Shown: positions 41,043-44,113 of the stretch, in pieces | How the letters are laid out: every line of letters starts with the position of its first letter | Numbering within the stretch: position 1 is the stretch's first letter | DNA from: Chloroflexota bacterium | Lineage (GTDB): Bacteria > Chloroflexota > Dehalococcoidia > DSGV01 | Assembly: GCA_021787985.1 (NCBI GenBank) | Contig: JAJYLG010000019.1 | Location: 1 to 44,113 of the forward strand | DNA: 44,113 bases | Reading direction: 5' to 3' | Translations under genes and position numbers: made by a program | Notes under the pieces: model-generated | What the model was told of the DNA's origin: nothing | Databases searched by the model: none | The model's input: only the letters and a program-made list of their open reading frames with translations

Positions 41043-42212
41043 ATGAGACGACTCGCATGCCTGGTACTCGCGGTGATGACAGCGCTGCTGCTGGCGCTGC
41101 CGGCACAGGCCGCCCTACCGGAGACGGCCGCGGCGACACGGGCCGCGAACTGGATGGCGGCCCAGCAGGACACGACCGGTGCGTTTCCCGGTGGGGGGCT
41201 CGACGCGGTGCTGGCGCTGGCCGCGGCCGGCCAGCCCGTGGCATCCATGTCGCACGGTGGCAGCACCGCGGCCGCGTGGCTGCAGGGCCAGGCGCCGACG
41301 GCGGTGAAGAAGGCCGGCACGCTGGCCAAGCTGATCCTCGCCGTGCGCGCGGCCGGCCTCGACCCGCGCGCCTTCGCCGGCCAGGACCTGGTGGCCGCGC
41401 TGGAGGCCTTCTACGACCCGGCGACTGGCGCCTACGCGGCCGGGGACATCTTCGGCGACTCGCTGGCCATCGTCGCGCTGAAGGCCACGGGCCAGTCGCT
41501 CGGGGCGAAGGCGCTCGACTACCTGCGGGCCGCGCAGGACAGCCGCGGCGCCTGGGCGTACGACGGCAGCGCCGACCCGAACAACGGCGATACCAACACC
41601 ACGTCGATCGCGGTGCAGGCGCTGGCCGCGGCCGGCGTCACGAGCGGCGACTCCGCGCTGCAGAAGGCGGTCGCGTATCTCGCGTCGGTACAGAACACCG
41701 ACGGCGGCTTCCCCTACCAGAGCCCGTCGCAGTACGGTACGGACTCCGACGCCAACTCGACCGCCTACGTGATCCAAGGGCTGCTGGCCGCCGGACAGGA
41801 CCCGGAGGGCGCGACCTGGACGAAGGGCGGGCACAACCCGGTGCAGCGACTGCTCGCCTTCCAGAATCAGGACGGCGCCCTGCGCTACCAGGACTCCGCG
41901 GCCGATGACAACATGCTTGCCACGGCGCAGGCGGTGCCCGCGCTGCTCGGCAAGACGATGCTGCAAGCGTCACAGCCGACGACTCCCCAGCCCACGCCCA
42001 CGGCGACGCCATCCGCAACTCCATCGGCGACCCCGTCGGCGACGCCGGCCGGAACGCCACCCGCCACGCCTCCCGTGGTCGCTCCGCCGAACACCGGCAG
42101 CGGGCCGGCCGGCGGCTCCAGCGGCGTGGCGCTGGCCGCGCTCGGGCTGGCGGCGCTGGCCCTGCTCGGCGCCGCGGCCGTGCGGCGGTCCGCCCGCGGG
42201 GGACGGGGATAA
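41043..42212 (+). CDS. Secreted alpha/alpha-toroid (prenyltransferase/cobalamin-binding-like) surface protein
   Basis: This 389-residue protein has a signal peptide (about 1-23, LACLVLAVMTALLLALPAQA). The mature part, about residues 28-305, is a run of helical repeats with motifs like WMAAQQDTTGAFPGG, AWAYDGSADPNNGDTNTTSI and YQDSAADDNMLATA. These are the glycine/aspartate turns of the terpene-cyclase-type alpha/alpha toroid, the same fold as the alpha-domain of intrinsic factor and transcobalamin. A Thr/Pro/Ala linker (about 312-347) is followed by PPNTG (348-352), a membrane helix (361-380) and RRSARGGRG. Cobamide binding is an inference from the fold, riboswitch and ECF neighbours; I see no DUF4430 beta-domain. 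GGGAGGGG precedes the ATG at 41043. Confidence 0.8.
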   Translation: MRRLACLVLAVMTALLLALPAQAALPETAAATRAANWMAAQQDTTGAFPGGGLDAVLALAAAGQPVASMSHGGSTAAAWLQGQAPTAVKKAGTLAKLILAVRAAGLDPRAFAGQDLVAALEAFYDPATGAYAAGDIFGDSLAIVALKATGQSLGAKALDYLRAAQDSRGAWAYDGSADPNNGDTNTTSIAVQALAAAGVTSGDSALQKAVAYLASVQNTDGGFPYQSPSQYGTDSDANSTAYVIQGLLAAGQDPEGATWTKGGHNPVQRLLAFQNQDGALRYQDSAADDNMLATAQAVPALLGKTMLQASQPTTPQPTPTATPSATPSATPSATPAGTPPATPPVVAPPNTGSGPAGGSSGVALAALGLAALALLGAAAVRRSARGGRG

Positions 42213-42236
42213 CGAGCTCGGAGGGCGGTGAGCGGG

Positions 42237-43376
42237 ATGGCGCGCGGCTCGGCCGTCGGCTGGCTGACGTGGGCGGTGGGACTCACGCTCGCCGCGCTGC
42301 TAACCAGCAACCCGCTCGCCCTGGGGCTGTTGCTCGTCGCCGCGCTGGCGGCGTACATCGGAGCTGCTGGCGGTTCGCCGCCCGTCGCGCTCCGCTGGCT
42401 CGCGGTCGTGGTGAGCCTGGTGTTGCTGAGCGTGCTGGTGGCCGCCGCGACCGGTGGCTACGGTCGTCACGTCATCCTCGACGTCCCGCGCCTGCAACTG
42501 CCCTCGTGGCTCGGCGGTCTGTTCGTCGGCGGGCCGGTGACGGCTGAAGCGACGGCCGACGCGGCCGTGCGCGGATTGCAGATCGGGGCCGTGCTCATGG
42601 CGTTCGTGGTGCTGAACCGGGCCGTCACGCCCCAGCAACTGCTGCGGGCGATGCCGCGGGCGCTGGCGGCGCTTGGGCTGGCGGCGAGCATCGGCGTCAC
42701 GCTGCTGCCGTCGGTGGTGCGCGCGGCGCGGGAGGCGCGCGAGGCGGAGCTGCTGCGGGGCCGGTCCCTCGGGCGGCTGCGGGGCTGGGTGGCCGTGGTG
42801 GTGCCCGTGACAGTCGGTGCGGTAGAGCGTTCGCTGCAGACGGCGGAGGCGCTCGAGGTGCGCGGCTGGGGCTGGGACGCGCCGGCGCACCCGGGGCTGC
42901 GCGCCGCCGGCCTGCTGACCGGCGTGTCGCTGGGCGGAGCCGCGGCGTTCGTGGCGACGTACTGGGAGTCGGGCGCGCTGCCGGCGCTGGGGATGGCGGT
43001 GGTGGCCGCGGCGCTCATCATGCTGTCGCTGCGCTCGGGTGGCGGCCGGCGGACGCGGCTGTGCTCCGTGCGGCCGCGGCGGTGGGACGCGCTGACGCTG
43101 GTGGCCGGCGTGGCGGGCGCGACCGCGATGGTGGCGCTACACGCGGCCGACGCGAGCGTGCGCTGGCGGGCGAGCACGGGCGGCTGGCCGCAGGCCGATC
43201 CGGCGCTCCTGCTGCCGGTGGCGTGCTTCGCGGCCGCGGCGGTGGCGTCGGCCTTCGCCCCGCCAGCCCCGGTTGTGGGCATTGAGCGGCCGGCCGCCGG
43301 GCGAACCTATCCCCGCGGAGCCAGCCCCCGCGAACCGGCGGGGGGCGGGGGGCAGGCGGAGGTGGGGCGGCCGTGA
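42237..43376 (+). CDS. ecfT: ECF transporter transmembrane component EcfT
   Basis: EcfT couples the ATPases to the substrate-binding S component in energy-coupling factor transporters. The protein has the two Arg-Gly signature helices that contact EcfA, as AREAELLRGRSLGR and TAEALEVRGWGWD. About eight hydrophobic segments surround them. At 379 residues it is longer than the usual 260 or so; the extra part is a C-terminal membrane region plus a Pro/Gly-rich tail. I chose the ATG at 42237; a GTG at 42228 is too near the GGAGGG site. The stop overlaps ecfA as GTGA. Confidence 0.88.
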   Translation: MARGSAVGWLTWAVGLTLAALLTSNPLALGLLLVAALAAYIGAAGGSPPVALRWLAVVVSLVLLSVLVAAATGGYGRHVILDVPRLQLPSWLGGLFVGGPVTAEATADAAVRGLQIGAVLMAFVVLNRAVTPQQLLRAMPRALAALGLAASIGVTLLPSVVRAAREAREAELLRGRSLGRLRGWVAVVVPVTVGAVERSLQTAEALEVRGWGWDAPAHPGLRAAGLLTGVSLGGAAAFVATYWESGALPALGMAVVAAALIMLSLRSGGGRRTRLCSVRPRRWDALTLVAGVAGATAMVALHAADASVRWRASTGGWPQADPALLLPVACFAAAAVASAFAPPAPVVGIERPAAGRTYPRGASPREPAGGGGQAEVGRP

Positions 43377-44113
43377 TCCGGATCGAGTCGGTTCGCTACC
43401 GCTACCCGGACGGCGAACGGCACGTTCTGAGCGACATAACTGAGGCGCTGCGCCCGGGCGAGTTCGTGCTGCTGGCCGGGCCCTCCGGTGCGGGCAAGAG
43501 CACCCTGGCGCGTTGTCTGAACGGGCTCGTGCCGCACTTCTACGGCGGCGAGTTCGGCGGCCGGGTGCTCGTGGCCGGACGGGACACGCGCGCGCACCCG
43601 CCGCGGGCGCTGGCCGACGTGGTCGGCATGGTGTTCCAGGACCCGGAGGGGCAGCTCACCAGCAGCGTCGTGGAGGACGAGATCGTCAGCGGCATGGAGA
43701 ACCTGGGCGTGCCACGGGACGCGATGCGCCGCCGGCTCGAAGAGGCGCTCGACCTGCTCGGGCTGGCCGCCCTGCGGGGTCGCCGTGTGGACACGCTCTC
43801 GGGAGGCGAGCAGCAGAAGGTCGCCATCGCCACCGTGCTCGCCGTCCACCCGTCCGTGCTTGTCCTCGACGAACCGACCTCGCAGCTCGATCCGCTGGCT
43901 GCCGAGGACGTGCTCACCGCCGTGCGCCGCCTGAACGAGGACCTGGGGCTGTCGGTCGTGCTCAGCGAGCACCGACTCGACCGCGCGGGCCATCTTGCGG
44001 ACCGCGGGCTGCTGATGAAGGGCGACGGCGCGGTCGCGTCGCTGCCCGTCCGCCGGCTGCTTGCGACGGTGCCGTATCCGCCGCCGCTGGCCGCGCTGGC
44101 CGCGCGGGTCGGC
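43373..44113 (+). CDS. ecfA: ECF transporter ATPase EcfA, cut by window edge
   Basis: This ABC ATPase powers ECF uptake. The 247 codons visible carry the Walker A GPSGAGKST, Q-loop VFQDPEGQLTSS, signature LSGGEQQKVAIA, Walker B VLVLDEPTSQLDP and the H-loop His in VLSEHRLD. The FQDPExQL string is typical of ECF and CbiO-type ATPases. The GTG start overlaps the ecfT stop. The frame is open at the right edge, so the gene may end soon or be a fused double ATPase; the S component and a second EcfA would be expected beyond. Confidence 0.9.
   Translation, partial: MIRIESVRYRYPDGERHVLSDITEALRPGEFVLLAGPSGAGKSTLARCLNGLVPHFYGGEFGGRVLVAGRDTRAHPPRALADVVGMVFQDPEGQLTSSVVEDEIVSGMENLGVPRDAMRRRLEEALDLLGLAALRGRRVDTLSGGEQQKVAIATVLAVHPSVLVLDEPTSQLDPLAAEDVLTAVRRLNEDLGLSVVLSEHRLDRAGHLADRGLLMKGDGAVASLPVRRLLATVPYPPPLAALAARVG

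Noticed and set aside
42001-42070. Short tandem repeat considered as a CRISPR or microsatellite
   Set aside because: It encodes TPSA-type linker repeats in frame with no spacers, so it is a coding repeat.

Overview
The window is a stretch of high-GC bacterial chromosome with tight gene packing, many GTG/TTG starts and many 4-base stop/start overlaps. Several traits suggest a Chloroflexota lineage: an 11-subunit nuo cluster without nuoEFG, an R3H-domain ATPase gene next to tmk, a YidC without the large proteobacterial periplasmic domain, tandem and degenerate GNAT proteins, and an ECF transporter behind a cobalamin riboswitch. The phylum call is an inference from gene content. I cannot name a class or genus.

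Region by region. (1) 1-4821, minus strand: a defence operon read res - mntA - hepT - mod. It is a type III-like restriction-modification system whose two subunits flank a MntA/HepT toxin-antitoxin pair; mod runs off the left edge. (2) 5010-11892, minus strand: after a GYD-domain gene comes an origin-type operon read rpmH - rnpA - yidD - beta-propeller lipoprotein - yidC - jag/khpB - pfkB-type kinase - parA - parB - ridA. A parS-like palindrome lies in the first codons of the lipoprotein gene. dnaA is not beside rpmH. (3) 12018-15142: two small or unknown plus-strand genes, then a MerR regulator, an unknown protein and a tandem GNAT protein on the minus strand. (4) 15344-23297, plus strand: a NUDIX hydrolase, asd and dapA, small membrane proteins, a GNAT-like protein coupled to the R3H ATPase, tmk, and a PAP2 phosphatase. 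An enoyl-CoA hydratase faces it at 23305-24093. (5) 24366-34324, plus strand: nuoABCDHIJKLMN, a complex I operon with the Q and membrane modules but no NADH module. (6) 34407-39208: housekeeping and regulatory singles, including an alpha/beta hydrolase, a ClpP-like protease divergent from a LuxR-type response regulator, a duplicated zinc-binding protein, a GNAT and a lipoprotein glycosidase. (7) 39336-40710, minus strand: an SDR-fold protein and a GNAT. (8) 40723-44113, plus strand: promoter, cobalamin riboswitch, intrinsic terminator, a secreted alpha/alpha-toroid protein with a C-terminal anchor, EcfT and EcfA (cut by the right edge).

The most interesting system is region 8, which looks like a B12-repressed cobamide uptake locus. 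It pairs a cell-surface toroid protein, reminiscent of the alpha-domain of intrinsic factor and transcobalamin, with an ECF transporter; no S component is visible inside the window. Next are the toxin-antitoxin pair nested inside the restriction operon, and the remodelled origin-type operon with its internal parS and an extra lipoprotein between yidD and yidC.
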